The notes beneath the pieces were generated by a model. It did no database searches. It saw only the letters and a list, made by a program, of their open reading frames with translations, and had not been told where the DNA came from. Below, in pieces: positions 8,075 through 17,325 of a DNA stretch of 64,000 nucleotides. The DNA lies in contig CAYVKL010000003.1 in the NCBI GenBank assembly GCA_964452085.1, positions 1-64,000 on the forward strand, written 5' to 3'. Source of the stretch: Methanobacterium sp964452085 (GTDB taxonomy: Archaea > Methanobacteriota > Methanobacteria > Methanobacteriales > Methanobacteriaceae). Within the stretch, counting starts at the first letter, position 1. Each line of letters starts with the position of its first letter. A program made the translations under genes and the position numbers.

Positions 8075-8584
8075 TCAATCAACATTTTTTCCGTATGTTA
8101 ATTTATTGCAGACTAGTCCAATGAAGGCAACAATGTAGAATCCTACTCCGGAGACTAAATAAATTCCCAATATAATTGGAGTAATTGTACTATACTCAAC
8201 CATGCCGAGAATTCCATATCCTAAAGCATATATTAAAGCCATTATTGTTAAATTTATTAAGCTAGATGCCCAATCAAGTTTAAGCCAATGTGTAAGGATG
8301 AATCCAGCAGATAAAGGGACTATAACAAAAGATAATAAGGATATGTGAATTAAAATACTCTGTGCGATTATGCTAATTAATGCAACGATTAAAACTTTTT
8401 TGAACTTTATGAGATTCCAGATTTCATTACTTTTCATAACATCCCCAATATTATCATTAATACCCCTATTTTTCGTGTATTCTAATTTACCGCCGCATGA
8501 ACAGTTATCATTAAAATCTTCTGGTTTTTCACCAGGTTGAAGTTCATAATATGCATTGCATTTGTTACAAACAAGATAATCCAT
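8075..8584 (-). CDS. Zinc-ribbon membrane protein
   Basis: The N-terminus is a zinc ribbon: C6-x2-C9 (LVCNKCNAYYELQPGE) followed by C-x-C (NCSCGGKLEY) near residue 29. Four hydrophobic segments span residues 60-160. The ribbon closely resembles that of the protein at 16413-16964, including the YY(E/K)LQ..E.P.DF core, so the two share a module with different membrane parts. Such ribbon-plus-membrane proteins are common in Methanobacterium and uncharacterised. It is probably a membrane protein with the ribbon on the cytosolic face. Confidence 0.65.
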   Translation of the reverse strand: MDYLVCNKCNAYYELQPGEKPEDFNDNCSCGGKLEYTKNRGINDNIGDVMKSNEIWNLIKFKKVLIVALISIIAQSILIHISLLSFVIVPLSAGFILTHWLKLDWASSLINLTIMALIYALGYGILGMVEYSTITPIILGIYLVSGVGFYIVAFIGLVCNKLTYGKNVD

Positions 8585-8720
8585 TTAATCCCCGCCAATT
8601 CCCTTGATTTACATATTTTAACAGTAGTATATTTTTTATTATGACATTTTTAATTTAACGACTATAATGTAAAGTAACCATCCTATAAAGTGATATAAAT
8701 TTTAAAAAATTGAAAAAATA

Positions 8721-9287
8721 TTAATTGATGGTGGAAATTATCATTTCAACAGCTTTTCTTATTGCATTATCATATTGGTTGTTGTTTAAAAGATCCTTTT
8801 CTTTTTTTATGTGTATAGAATAATATTTTCCATTTTTTTGGAAATAATAATCAAGTAATGTTTCAGTTCTGTCTTTAGTAGTGTAGTTGAGATATTTAAC
8901 TGGTATTCCCACTACATTATCATTCTGAACCCCCTCAATTGTTTTATTTTCAGAGTTCACAACCTTGTAATTCCCCATTGAACTTTTTGAAGATTGATAG
9001 CGTTCTTCAAAGGTTGAACTATCAGCATACTGCCTCAAAAGGAGAGTTATCCCAACGGACACCGTTGGATGAAGCTCATCAGAAACAACACCATAATAAT
9101 AGAAAGTCTTAAAATCATTATTATTACTTCTTAATTTCCATATATCCTGAATTTCAAAAGTTGAATCATAAACATTGTATTTTTGAGTAGGTGTATAATT
9201 AAATACATTGAAATACCCTACAAAACATAAAATAGCAACCATCAAAAGCCCAATTACCACTAAAAACCTACCACTCACTTCAGCCAT
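8721..9287 (-). CDS. Membrane-anchored extracellular protein, PsbP-like
   Basis: A single N-terminal hydrophobic segment (residues 9-28) is followed by about 160 polar residues that should lie outside the cell. The pattern of beta-strands with a late LDYYFQKNGKYYSIHIKKEKD stretch resembles the PsbP-like/DUF1795 lipoprotein-type domains that occur in many copies in Methanobacterium. This family call is tentative. N-x-S/T sequons (NKT, NYT) are present in the outer domain. No ribosome-binding site precedes the ATG, so translation may be leaderless. Confidence 0.5.
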   Translation of the reverse strand: MAEVSGRFLVVIGLLMVAILCFVGYFNVFNYTPTQKYNVYDSTFEIQDIWKLRSNNNDFKTFYYYGVVSDELHPTVSVGITLLLRQYADSSTFEERYQSSKSSMGNYKVVNSENKTIEGVQNDNVVGIPVKYLNYTTKDRTETLLDYYFQKNGKYYSIHIKKEKDLLNNNQYDNAIRKAVEMIISTIN

Positions 9288-9518
9288 AAAAAATATTTTG
9301 ACATTAATACTACTTAATAATAATGGAATATTACTAGTCTTCTAAATTATCCATAAACAAATCTTAGAAAAAAACTATCATAAGTTAAATGATTAAATTT
9401 AAGTAATCTAATTAATTTTAATGACTTACAATTTATTTTAATTAATGATTAACAATTTTTTATAGTTCAACTATCCAGTTATCCTCTGCTTTAAGCCCAA
9501 AAAAATAAAAAAAACCCC

Positions 9519-12500
9519 CTAAAACCTTTCAACGTATTCTAAAGCTTTAAAATTGATTTTAAACTCTGTTCCTTTACTTTTATCAAGCTGGATATTGCCA
9601 TCAATTTGACCGACTAAACTATTAACCAATTGCAACCCCAAAGATTCTGTATTTTTATAATCTAAATCCTCAGGGAATCCCACCCCATCATCGCTAATAC
9701 TTAAATGGTATTCATCATCCTGTAATCTAAGTGAAACTTTTAATTCCCCTTTTCTTCCACTTGGGAATGCATGTTTTAGGCTGTTTGAGACCAGTTCACT
9801 AATTATAAGCCCACAGGGCACAGCAGTCTCAATATTTAACAATACATCATCTACATCAAGTAATTGTTTAATCTGGTCTCGGTTAATGTTATATGAATAA
9901 AACAACTCTGATACCAATCTTTCAATATAATCCTTGAATTTGATATTGGTGAAATCTTTGGACTGGTAAAGCTTTTCATGGATCATGGCCATTGACTTTA
10001 CCCGGTTCTGACTCTCCTTTAAGACATCTATAATTATTTCATCGTCATAAACATGCTGCGTTTGCAGATTAAGGAGACTGGAAATGATCTGCATATTATT
10101 TTTCACCCGATGATGAATCTCTTTAAGCAAAACTTCTTTTTCTTTAAGAGAAGATTCCAGTTTATCCGTGGCTTTTTTCCTATCTGTAACATCAGTAGCA
10201 ATCACTAAAATAGAATGAATTTTGTCCTCTTTTTCCAATGGAACAAGTTTAGATTCAATCCAACTGTATTCACCTTCTTTATTGAATATTTTACATTGAA
10301 AGGTCTGGACCTCTTGAGTTTCAATTACCTGAGTAAAGTTCTCCAATTGCAAAGTTTCATCTTCTGCTGAAAACATGTACAGTTCTGCGAAATTACTTCC
10401 AATTAATTCTTCCTTGGACAATCCTGTGAAATCAATGGTTGCACTATTTACATCCAAAATAACACCGTCTAAACCCACTAGAACAGTATAATCCGGATCC
10501 GAATTGAATAAGGTGCGATATTTCTCTTCACTATCTCTTAAAGCATCTTCCATAATTTTACGTTCACCTATAGGGTGGGTGGTGACCACAATACCTTCAA
10601 TTCCCGGAACATCCATCATATTCTGGGAAACAGTTTCCACAGGTAAATACTCACCATTTGCCTTTAATATTCTGAACTCAGTTGGAGTGCCAGGATTCTG
10701 TTTTAGGTAAACATCATTCAAGTCAGCATCAACCCTATCTCGATCTTCAGGATTTATAAATTCCAATGGACTCTTCCCTATGAAAAATCCTTTAGGATAT
10801 CCTAAAATACGCTCTGAAGAAGGAGAATCAAAAACAATAAAGCCATCCTTGTCCAGTATACGGATAAGATCAGTAGAATTAAAAATCAGAGCACGGAATG
10901 TTTCTTCACTTTGTTTTAAAGCCTTCTCTGCTTCCTTCCTATCGGTGATATCCATAAACATACCAGAAAGAACTCCATCTGTTAAACTGGAACTTACCAG
11001 AACATTTACAATTTCACCGTTTTTACCCACAGTTTCTACTTCATAATCAGTTACAAATCCCTCCTTTTTAAGTTTGGAAATAAATTTATCTCTGTCTTCA
11101 TTATTTTTGTATAAATTTATAATGTTGCCTTTTTTCAGGTCCTCAACATCATCATAATGGAATATTCTAGCCATGGACTCATTTGCAAAAAGTACTTCAC
11201 CATTTAAAGTGGTTTTATAGATTCCAACCATGGAATAATCTACTAATTCCCTATAATTCCTTTCACTTTCAAGTAGGGCTGTTTCGAATTTCTCTCGTTC
11301 TTTTTTTAATTCAATGGAGTCCAATGCAAAAGAAATATCCAAAGCCATCTCCTTAACTAAATCCAATTCATTTTTTGTGAAGAAATTTGGTTCATCTGAA
11401 TAGATGTTAAGAATACCCACAACCTTTTCTTTTATTTTCAGTGGTATGGATGCCAATGAACGATAATTTCTGGAAAGTGCTTCCTCACGCCAAGTACGAT
11501 TTAATTCTTTTTCAATGTCACCTGTAATGAAAAATTCCCCTTTTTCTATGGCCATGATAGTAGGATGATTGGTTGAAACTTCATCATTCATGTTCAAACG
11601 AACAATATCCAGATAACCATCTTCATGCCCATAATATTCTACAGGAACTATATCTCCAGTTTCACGGTCAATTAGACCTATCCAGGCCATTTCGAATTTG
11701 CCGAAATCAACACAAACCTGGCAGATGGTTCTGAACAATTCTTCTTTATTATCAATTCTAACCACTGCCTGATTTATTTGACTTAAAGTTGCATAAAGCC
11801 TGTACAATTTTTTCACTCTGATTTCAGCCTCTTTACGAGTTGTTACATCTTCAAGGGTCTCAATAGCACCTATTACTTTCCCTTTAGACGTTTTTAATAA
11901 TGAAGCGGTGAAATATAACCATTTACCTTTTTCACCAACCTTAGGGAAAAAGTCCGTGGCCTCATAAGCTCCTTCCAATAGTTGAGATTTTTCGAATTTG
12001 CCTGCGTACCATTGAGAAATAGAACCTAATGTATCATCCAGGAGCAAATCAACCATGCATGGCCTTTCTTCATCGTAAAAGGCTTTCCAATGTTTTTTTG
12101 TTCCTATAACTTCTTGTGATTTGATGCCACTGTACTTTTCAAGAGCCTTATTCCAGTAAATTACCCTATGATTATTATCTAAAACAAATTGAGGAATGGG
12201 AGATCCCTGGATTATTTCTTTTAATTTTTGTTCCATTTCAGATTTGAAAATTGCCAGATCAATAGCATTTTTAAGGTTCATAGGTTCAAATGGTTTAATC
12301 AAGTATCCATATGGTTCTGTAAGTTTAGCTCTTTCTATAGTGGAATCTTCAGAATGCGCAGTTAAAAAAATAATGGGTATTGAAAGTTTTTTAATTTCAG
12401 ATGCCGCATCAATACCATTAATTTGACCTTTTAATACTATATCCATCAAAATAAGATCAGGGTTAATTTCGTGGGCCTTTTGAATTGCTTCTTCACCATA

Positions 12501-12605
12501 AGTTGCAATGTAGGGTACCTGGTAACCAAAAGATTCCAGTGTCCTCTTGATATCAAGAGCTTCTATGTTTTCGTCCTCAACCAGTAAGATTTTAATTTTT
12601 GTCAT
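9519..12605 (-). CDS. Hybrid sensor histidine kinase (REC-PAS-GAF-PAS-PAS-PAS-HisKA_2-HATPase)
   Basis: The 1028-residue soluble protein starts with a receiver domain (1-125; acidic pair D11/E12, phospho-acceptor D55 in LILMDIVL, T82, K104). PAS (131-260), GAF (about 275-435) and three more PAS domains (446-560, 565-685, 693-812) follow. The kinase core is of the HisKA_2 type, with KEIHHRVKNNMQIISSLLNLQ around H831-H832, the N-box ELVSNSLKHAF near N941 and the DDGVGF loop at 972-977. There are no membrane segments, so it senses cytosolic signals such as redox state, ligands or gases. A GGAGATGAG site precedes ATG. No separate response regulator is adjacent, so output may pass through an unlinked one or through phosphorelay to the N-terminal receiver. 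Confidence 0.92.
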   Translation of the reverse strand: MTKIKILLVEDENIEALDIKRTLESFGYQVPYIATYGEEAIQKAHEINPDLILMDIVLKGQINGIDAASEIKKLSIPIIFLTAHSEDSTIERAKLTEPYGYLIKPFEPMNLKNAIDLAIFKSEMEQKLKEIIQGSPIPQFVLDNNHRVIYWNKALEKYSGIKSQEVIGTKKHWKAFYDEERPCMVDLLLDDTLGSISQWYAGKFEKSQLLEGAYEATDFFPKVGEKGKWLYFTASLLKTSKGKVIGAIETLEDVTTRKEAEIRVKKLYRLYATLSQINQAVVRIDNKEELFRTICQVCVDFGKFEMAWIGLIDRETGDIVPVEYYGHEDGYLDIVRLNMNDEVSTNHPTIMAIEKGEFFITGDIEKELNRTWREEALSRNYRSLASIPLKIKEKVVGILNIYSDEPNFFTKNELDLVKEMALDISFALDSIELKKEREKFETALLESERNYRELVDYSMVGIYKTTLNGEVLFANESMARIFHYDDVEDLKKGNIINLYKNNEDRDKFISKLKKEGFVTDYEVETVGKNGEIVNVLVSSSLTDGVLSGMFMDITDRKEAEKALKQSEETFRALIFNSTDLIRILDKDGFIVFDSPSSERILGYPKGFFIGKSPLEFINPEDRDRVDADLNDVYLKQNPGTPTEFRILKANGEYLPVETVSQNMMDVPGIEGIVVTTHPIGERKIMEDALRDSEEKYRTLFNSDPDYTVLVGLDGVILDVNSATIDFTGLSKEELIGSNFAELYMFSAEDETLQLENFTQVIETQEVQTFQCKIFNKEGEYSWIESKLVPLEKEDKIHSILVIATDVTDRKKATDKLESSLKEKEVLLKEIHHRVKNNMQIISSLLNLQTQHVYDDEIIIDVLKESQNRVKSMAMIHEKLYQSKDFTNIKFKDYIERLVSELFYSYNINRDQIKQLLDVDDVLLNIETAVPCGLIISELVSNSLKHAFPSGRKGELKVSLRLQDDEYHLSISDDGVGFPEDLDYKNTESLGLQLVNSLVGQIDGNIQLDKSKGTEFKINFKALEYVERF

Positions 12606-12795
12606 CTCATCTCCAGTTGTTTTTATGTAATTAAGAGATATTTGTTTTTAACGAATTAATCTTAAACAGCAGCTGAAAAAAATGGCTTTTTATTTTTAGT
12701 TGGGAAGAAAAGCAAAAAAATAAGTGCTTAAACTGAAAAATACAGGATATATAATAAAATCAGATTAATGATAAAAAAATGTATCGGGTGATTTT

Positions 12796-13026
12796 ATGGA
12801 TGTTGGAATGTTAAAGGTGCAATATTTAAACGGGGATCATGAAACATTTGATATTTCAGACCCTGCTATTGATAAAATAAAAGTAATGGAAGATAGGATG
12901 ATTATAAGTTACATGAAAGACTCATCTACCAATAAAAACAGGTGTAAAATAATAATCAGCGATAACTTGGCAAGTTTTGAAATTTCACCATGCGATTTGG
13001 AAGGACTAATAGTTTCATTAGGATAA
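12796..13026 (+). CDS. Small hypothetical protein
   Basis: A 76-residue protein with a good GGTGAT ribosome-binding site 5 bases before ATG. It begins MDVGMLKVQYLNGDHETFD and has alternating beta-type segments, with the look of a small single-domain fold. No family is recognised. It sits alone between the divergent histidine kinase and the convergent ferredoxin. The strong start and well-balanced composition make it a likely real gene. Confidence 0.55.
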   Translation: MDVGMLKVQYLNGDHETFDISDPAIDKIKVMEDRMIISYMKDSSTNKNRCKIIISDNLASFEISPCDLEGLIVSLG

Positions 13027-13068
13027 TAATAGAATTAAAATTAATCAAAAAATAGGATAGTAATTTAT

Positions 13069-13260
13069 CTAAAAATTTTCATGCTTCACTGCATCCTCAG
13101 GACAGTTGTCCACACACATTCCACAAAGTATACAGTTGTCCGATTCTTCAATAATGGGAATTGAGTCATCATCATCCTGGTTGAATATTCCCACTGGACA
13201 GTTACTGACACACGTGCCGCACTTTGTGCACAATTCCTGATCAATTTCTATTTTGGGCAT
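13069..13260 (-). CDS. 2[4Fe-4S] ferredoxin
   Basis: A 63-residue bacterial-type ferredoxin. Two C-x2-C-x2-C-x3-C-P motifs are seen at Cys 11, 14, 17, 21 and Cys 43, 46, 49, 53, each able to ligate part of two [4Fe-4S] clusters. An acidic loop (DDDD) separates them. A GGAGG site lies 6 bases before ATG. It is a monocistronic electron carrier of the kind methanogens use in many copies. No partner oxidoreductase is adjacent. Confidence 0.92.
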   Translation of the reverse strand: MPKIEIDQELCTKCGTCVSNCPVGIFNQDDDDSIPIIEESDNCILCGMCVDNCPEDAVKHENF

Positions 13261-13653
13261 AAAGTTCCTCCAGAAATAGGTATAATAATTGATTTAATAA
13301 ATTTTCGTTTTTTTTTCATTTCCTATGGTTTTTTTTCTAAATACAAATTCCTCGGAAAAATTTTAGATTTTTCAAACCTTTTTCAATTACTACACTTTCC
13401 ATTTTGAAAATTCTCAAAACATGTGTTTTTTAATCGCCCAGTATATACTAGCCGATGTAAATATAACAATTTCGAAGATTAATCATTTACTTAATATTTT
13501 TATGATTAAATTGTTTTGATATTTTTACAAAAATCTTTATTTGAAATAACTAAACTTCATGAACTCGTTATTAATATTTTTCATAAATTTAGCATTATCA
13601 AAACTAATCATAAATTTATCATAAATTTTTGCATATCAATTTTTACTCCTAAT
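13261..13653. other. AT-rich intergenic region with short repeats
   Basis: No gene is seen here. The segment 13570-13635 contains three close copies of a CATAAATTT-type word (TTCATAAATTTA, ATCATAAATTTA, ATCATAAATTTT). Promoter elements for the ferredoxin gene should lie near the left end. Confidence 0.4.
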
Positions 13654-14031
13654 TTAGGGACCCATGACATCATCAAGTGTTATAACCTCATCCAGCCATT
13701 GGAAATTTTCTACATTATTTGTAACTAGTTGAGCATCTAAGGTTAGGGCTGTTGCACCAATTGCATAATCTCGGAAATTTCCGGAAAAATCAGAATTTTC
13801 TATATATTTTTTAGTAGCATTAGAAACTTCAATTTTTCCGAAAGGAACCACTGATACATTCATTTGTTCTAAAAAGACTTCAACCATAGACTCTGTGTTT
13901 CCCCTTTGGAGATGATGATAAAGATATTCCATATAGGAAACTGCAGGTAGATATTTTTCATTTTCATCTGTTAGTAACCAGTTGCAGAATTTTTTACTGT
14001 TTAAAACATTAGAATCAAGAACCAATTTCAT
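13654..14031 (-). CDS. PIN-domain ribonuclease toxin (VapC-like)
   Basis: This 125-residue protein has the PIN-domain layout: D6 in KLVLDSNVL, E35 in VSYMEYLYH, D88 in GNFRDYAIGATA, and a final TNN (104-106) before the C-terminal ENFQWLDEV. These acidic residues would hold the Mg2+ of the RNase site. It follows the AbrB-like gene by 36 bases with its own GGTGATC site, the usual antitoxin-toxin order. The RNA target cannot be told from sequence. Confidence 0.85.
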   Translation of the reverse strand: MKLVLDSNVLNSKKFCNWLLTDENEKYLPAVSYMEYLYHHLQRGNTESMVEVFLEQMNVSVVPFGKIEVSNATKKYIENSDFSGNFRDYAIGATALTLDAQLVTNNVENFQWLDEVITLDDVMGP

Positions 14032-14067
14032 GTGATCACCATATTATGACTTTTTTTCACCTAAAAA

Positions 14068-14301
14068 CTAAAATTTATTCTTGAAACCTTCTTTAAAACT
14101 CTTACGAGATTCTTCAACGGTTTCATTCATATCTGCTGATGATGCAATCATTCTATCAGTTAAGTCCCTAACTGTCATAAGCACCCAGCTACCTTCTTTA
14201 TTTTTTACAAAAACTATTTTGTCTCCTGAATGAATATTAAGATCTTCCCTTACTTCTTTGGGAATCGTTACTTGAAATTTTTTTGTAACACTAACCATCA
14301 T
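14068..14301 (-). CDS. AbrB/SpoVT-fold antitoxin (VapB-like)
   Basis: The 77-residue protein begins with a swapped-hairpin DNA-binding domain, VTKKFQVTIPKEVREDLNIHSGDKIVFV, typical of AbrB/MazE-type antitoxins. The C-terminal part (SADMNETVEESRKSFKEGF) would wrap the PIN toxin encoded next. An AAGGTGAT site precedes tandem ATG codons. Autoregulation by the antitoxin-toxin complex is usual for such pairs and is inferred here. Confidence 0.85.
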   Translation of the reverse strand: MMVSVTKKFQVTIPKEVREDLNIHSGDKIVFVKNKEGSWVLMTVRDLTDRMIASSADMNETVEESRKSFKEGFKNKF

Positions 14302-14595
14302 ATCACCTTACAATAATATTATCGTATTACTTAAAATATTTTCGTACAGCAAAAATATATCTGTGATTTATAATTGAATATTGGAACATGAGAAGAAATC
14401 ATTGATAAAAAAAATTCACAATTAATATTTGTCTAGTTAGAGGGAGATCTAATTCATGTGCATTATAAGTCCTAATTATGGGATAAAATCCTAATTCACT
14501 ATAAAATTATTTCAATTTGGGCATAGAACCTTATCGCAATAATTTATAGAATAACACCAGTAGGGTATAGCTAAAGTCTAATTTAAGAATAATAT

Positions 14596-14991
14596 TTAAT
14601 CCTCTTGAATAAAATCTAGTAAAATACCGGTTAATTCTTCCATTGCCTTAATTAAATCCCTGAATGTTGAGGGATAACTGTCAGAACCATATGACTCTAT
14701 TCGCTCATCATTCCAGACAATATTAACCTCCCAAGTATCTCCAACTACACAACCATCGTTACAAGTCATTCTATACTCCTCATACCACTCCCAAACTTCG
14801 ATTTCATTCAGTAGATGCCAAAAATCATCCCATTGGTCTTGTGTGGGTTTTATGGATTCTTGAATGTCTGGTGAGTCTTTTGAAAATTGTTTTAAGAATA
14901 ATTGGTTATTTTCAAGTTTTAAACTAAAAAGGTAACCTCTATTTTTAACTTGATAATCAAATATCAGTTCATCAGGAATTGAACTTGTCAC
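14596..14991 (-). CDS. Hypothetical protein
   Basis: An acidic, Trp-rich cytosolic protein of about 131 residues (DQWDDFWHLLNEIEVWEWYEEY, then DGCVVGDTWEVNIVWNDERIESYGSDSYPSTF). The pattern of a small alpha/beta protein is clear but no family is recognised. No ATG opens the frame. GTG codons at 14997 and 14991 are both possible starts. A 16-bp direct repeat covers the start region and carries GGTGTG, which may act as the ribosome-binding site. The gene follows the DUF6282 gene by about 25 bases on the same strand and may be cotranscribed with it. Confidence 0.6.
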   Translation of the reverse strand: MTSSIPDELIFDYQVKNRGYLFSLKLENNQLFLKQFSKDSPDIQESIKPTQDQWDDFWHLLNEIEVWEWYEEYRMTCNDGCVVGDTWEVNIVWNDERIESYGSDSYPSTFRDLIKAMEELTGILLDFIQED

Positions 14992-14992
14992 T

Positions 14993-15027
14993 GTCACACC
15001 TTTTAAAACTGGTCACACCTTTTAAAA
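14993..15027. repeat. Tandem 16-bp direct repeat
   Basis: The word GTCACACCTTTTAAAA occurs at 14993-15008 and again at 15012-15027 (19-base period). On the minus strand each copy carries an AAAAGGTGTG ribosome-binding-like element. The repeat spans the end of the DUF6282 gene and the start of the next gene, so a local slippage duplication may have duplicated the translation start signal. Confidence 0.7.
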
Positions 15028-15781
15028 TAAGAGTTTTTCAGGGTTATCTCCACACATAATCTGTATCTCTTCCCAGGAAATTCCGTTATTGGTCATATTT
15101 TCAATCATCATCTTCATCCCCACCACTGGTTGAGGATTGTGTTTTTGACCGAAATCAGTAGCCAGTATACAGTTCTGAGCCCCAACTTCTTTAATAGCTT
15201 CAGCCATTACCCTTGCATTAAGATTATCGTGTTGAGGCATTGTAGCAACCCAACAGTGTTCTAAATAGGCATGACGTGCCATTTCTTTCTGTTCATCAAT
15301 GGATGCACCTACAACACTGGTTAATGGATGGTTTATCAGTATTTTACTTACTTTATGGTCTCTGCACATATCAATGACCTGGAATATCTCCGGGGGTTTC
15401 AGATGACCTGTAGAGAGAACCAGATTGTATTCTCTAACCAGTTTGATAATTTCCTCCAATGACTCTTCATTCATTTCCACTTTTTCATGAATGGTAGGAA
15501 GCCAAACTACTTTACCGCCCATTAATGCACTGCTTCGAACAGCTTCCGGGTTTAAACCACCTACTGAGAGGTTAAGTGTCACTCCACCAAATACTTGAAA
15601 ACCAGTTAATTTATGGGTGATGTATGCTCTTCCTGCTGTGGGTTCAACATGGGACTTTAATACAATAGCCTTCATTCCCTTTTCTTTGGCTTCCAAAGCA
15701 GCTTCGTAATCATCCAGAAGTCGGGCTTTAAAATCAGGATTGGTGTGTATGTGAGTATCTATGAACCCAGTTAATACATCT

Positions 15782-16327
<546 letters not shown>

Positions 16328-16412
16328 ATTTTTCGCCTTTAGTGATTTAGAGCCATTAAGATAAATAAATTTTTCCTATTTTCAATAAAAATTAGACATA
16401 GTATGTCTCAAG

Positions 16413-16964
16413 TTATCCCCTGAAAATTACTAAACTAAGAACTGAAATCAAAACAACTATAACTATCCCCAATATAATGAGAGGATCGGTTTTTTGGTAA
16501 AAATCTATAACTTTATCAAAACTACTTGGATTTTTGACAAGGGTCTTTTTTTGATTAATACTTGACATTAACCTTTCTTCTTCTAATATAATATCCAAAT
16601 ATTTTTTTTGACTGGTAATGTTTGTTTCTCGATCAAGAAATTCCCATAACTCCTCTTCATCCTGCATATTATTGATATAATCATCATCAATGCCTACTTT
16701 TGGGAAAATACCCTGAAGAGCTTCTCTTCTTTCCAATATACGGGTTTCAAATGAATCCAGTGCTTCTTTATTAAGTTGTCGGGAATGAACTTTTAAATCC
16801 AGAATTTTCTTATCTTTGCAGTATTCTAATGAATTTCCACACTCACATTTCAGGAAATCTCGAGGAGATTCATTTTTTTGGAGTTTATAATATCCTCCAC
16901 AGTGATTGCAAAAGAGATAACCACCAGGGGGAGATTTAGAGATTTTATCTCTCTTTAAAGCCAT
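16413..16964 (-). CDS. Zinc-ribbon protein with C-terminal membrane anchor
   Basis: The ribbon is near the N-terminus: FCNHCGGYYKLQKNESP then KCECGNSLEYC. A charged helical region of about 100 residues (RILERREALQGIFPKVG, then YLDIILEEERLMSS) follows, and one hydrophobic anchor at the C-terminus (about 162-181). The ribbon is clearly related to that of the protein at 8075-8584. An AGGTGT site precedes ATG. A tail-anchored cytosolic protein is the best reading. Function is unknown. Confidence 0.65.
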   Translation of the reverse strand: MALKRDKISKSPPGGYLFCNHCGGYYKLQKNESPRDFLKCECGNSLEYCKDKKILDLKVHSRQLNKEALDSFETRILERREALQGIFPKVGIDDDYINNMQDEEELWEFLDRETNITSQKKYLDIILEEERLMSSINQKKTLVKNPSSFDKVIDFYQKTDPLIILGIVIVVLISVLSLVIFRG

Positions 16965-17325
16965 TGAAACACCTGAATTGAGTGAAATATTAACTTAAAG
17001 CAAGTACATTGAATATTGTTAAACAGTTATGCCAATAATACTTATTTCAACTTGTAGATTTTTTCAAATTACTTTTTATTGTTTATTTGTTTACTTGCAT
17101 GATATTAATTCTTTTTGGAAACAGAATCCTATTAGTATGAACTAAAAAAGAAAATGTTCAATTTTTTTATGGATATTATTCTTTTTTTTTGAAGTGACAT
17201 TAAATATAACAAAACAAATGCACATAAATTATAGTGTGTTTGAAATTCTTAACACAAATAAAATTCGGGGAATACTCAGCTAATATTATTTATATTCATT
17301 GAATCTTTATTAAATGGTCATTTAA
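16965..17325. promoter_or_regulatory. Divergent AT-rich promoter region
   Basis: No gene is seen. The segment separates the zinc-ribbon gene (minus) from the AAA ATPase gene (plus). A TATA-like ATTTATATTC at 17288-17297, about 30-35 bases before the ATG at 17326, suggests a very short or absent leader for the ATPase gene, consistent with the lack of a ribosome-binding site. Confidence 0.4.

Noticed and set aside
13560..13640. Short CATAAATTT repeats as a CRISPR-like or regulatory array
   Set aside because: Units are about 9-12 bases, unevenly spaced, and of simple AT composition. No spacer-repeat structure is present.
13516..13728. Plus-strand 70-codon frame before the PIN gene
   Set aside because: It lies in AT-rich intergenic DNA, overlaps the PIN toxin gene end, has no ribosome-binding site and has a composition typical of random AT-rich sequence.
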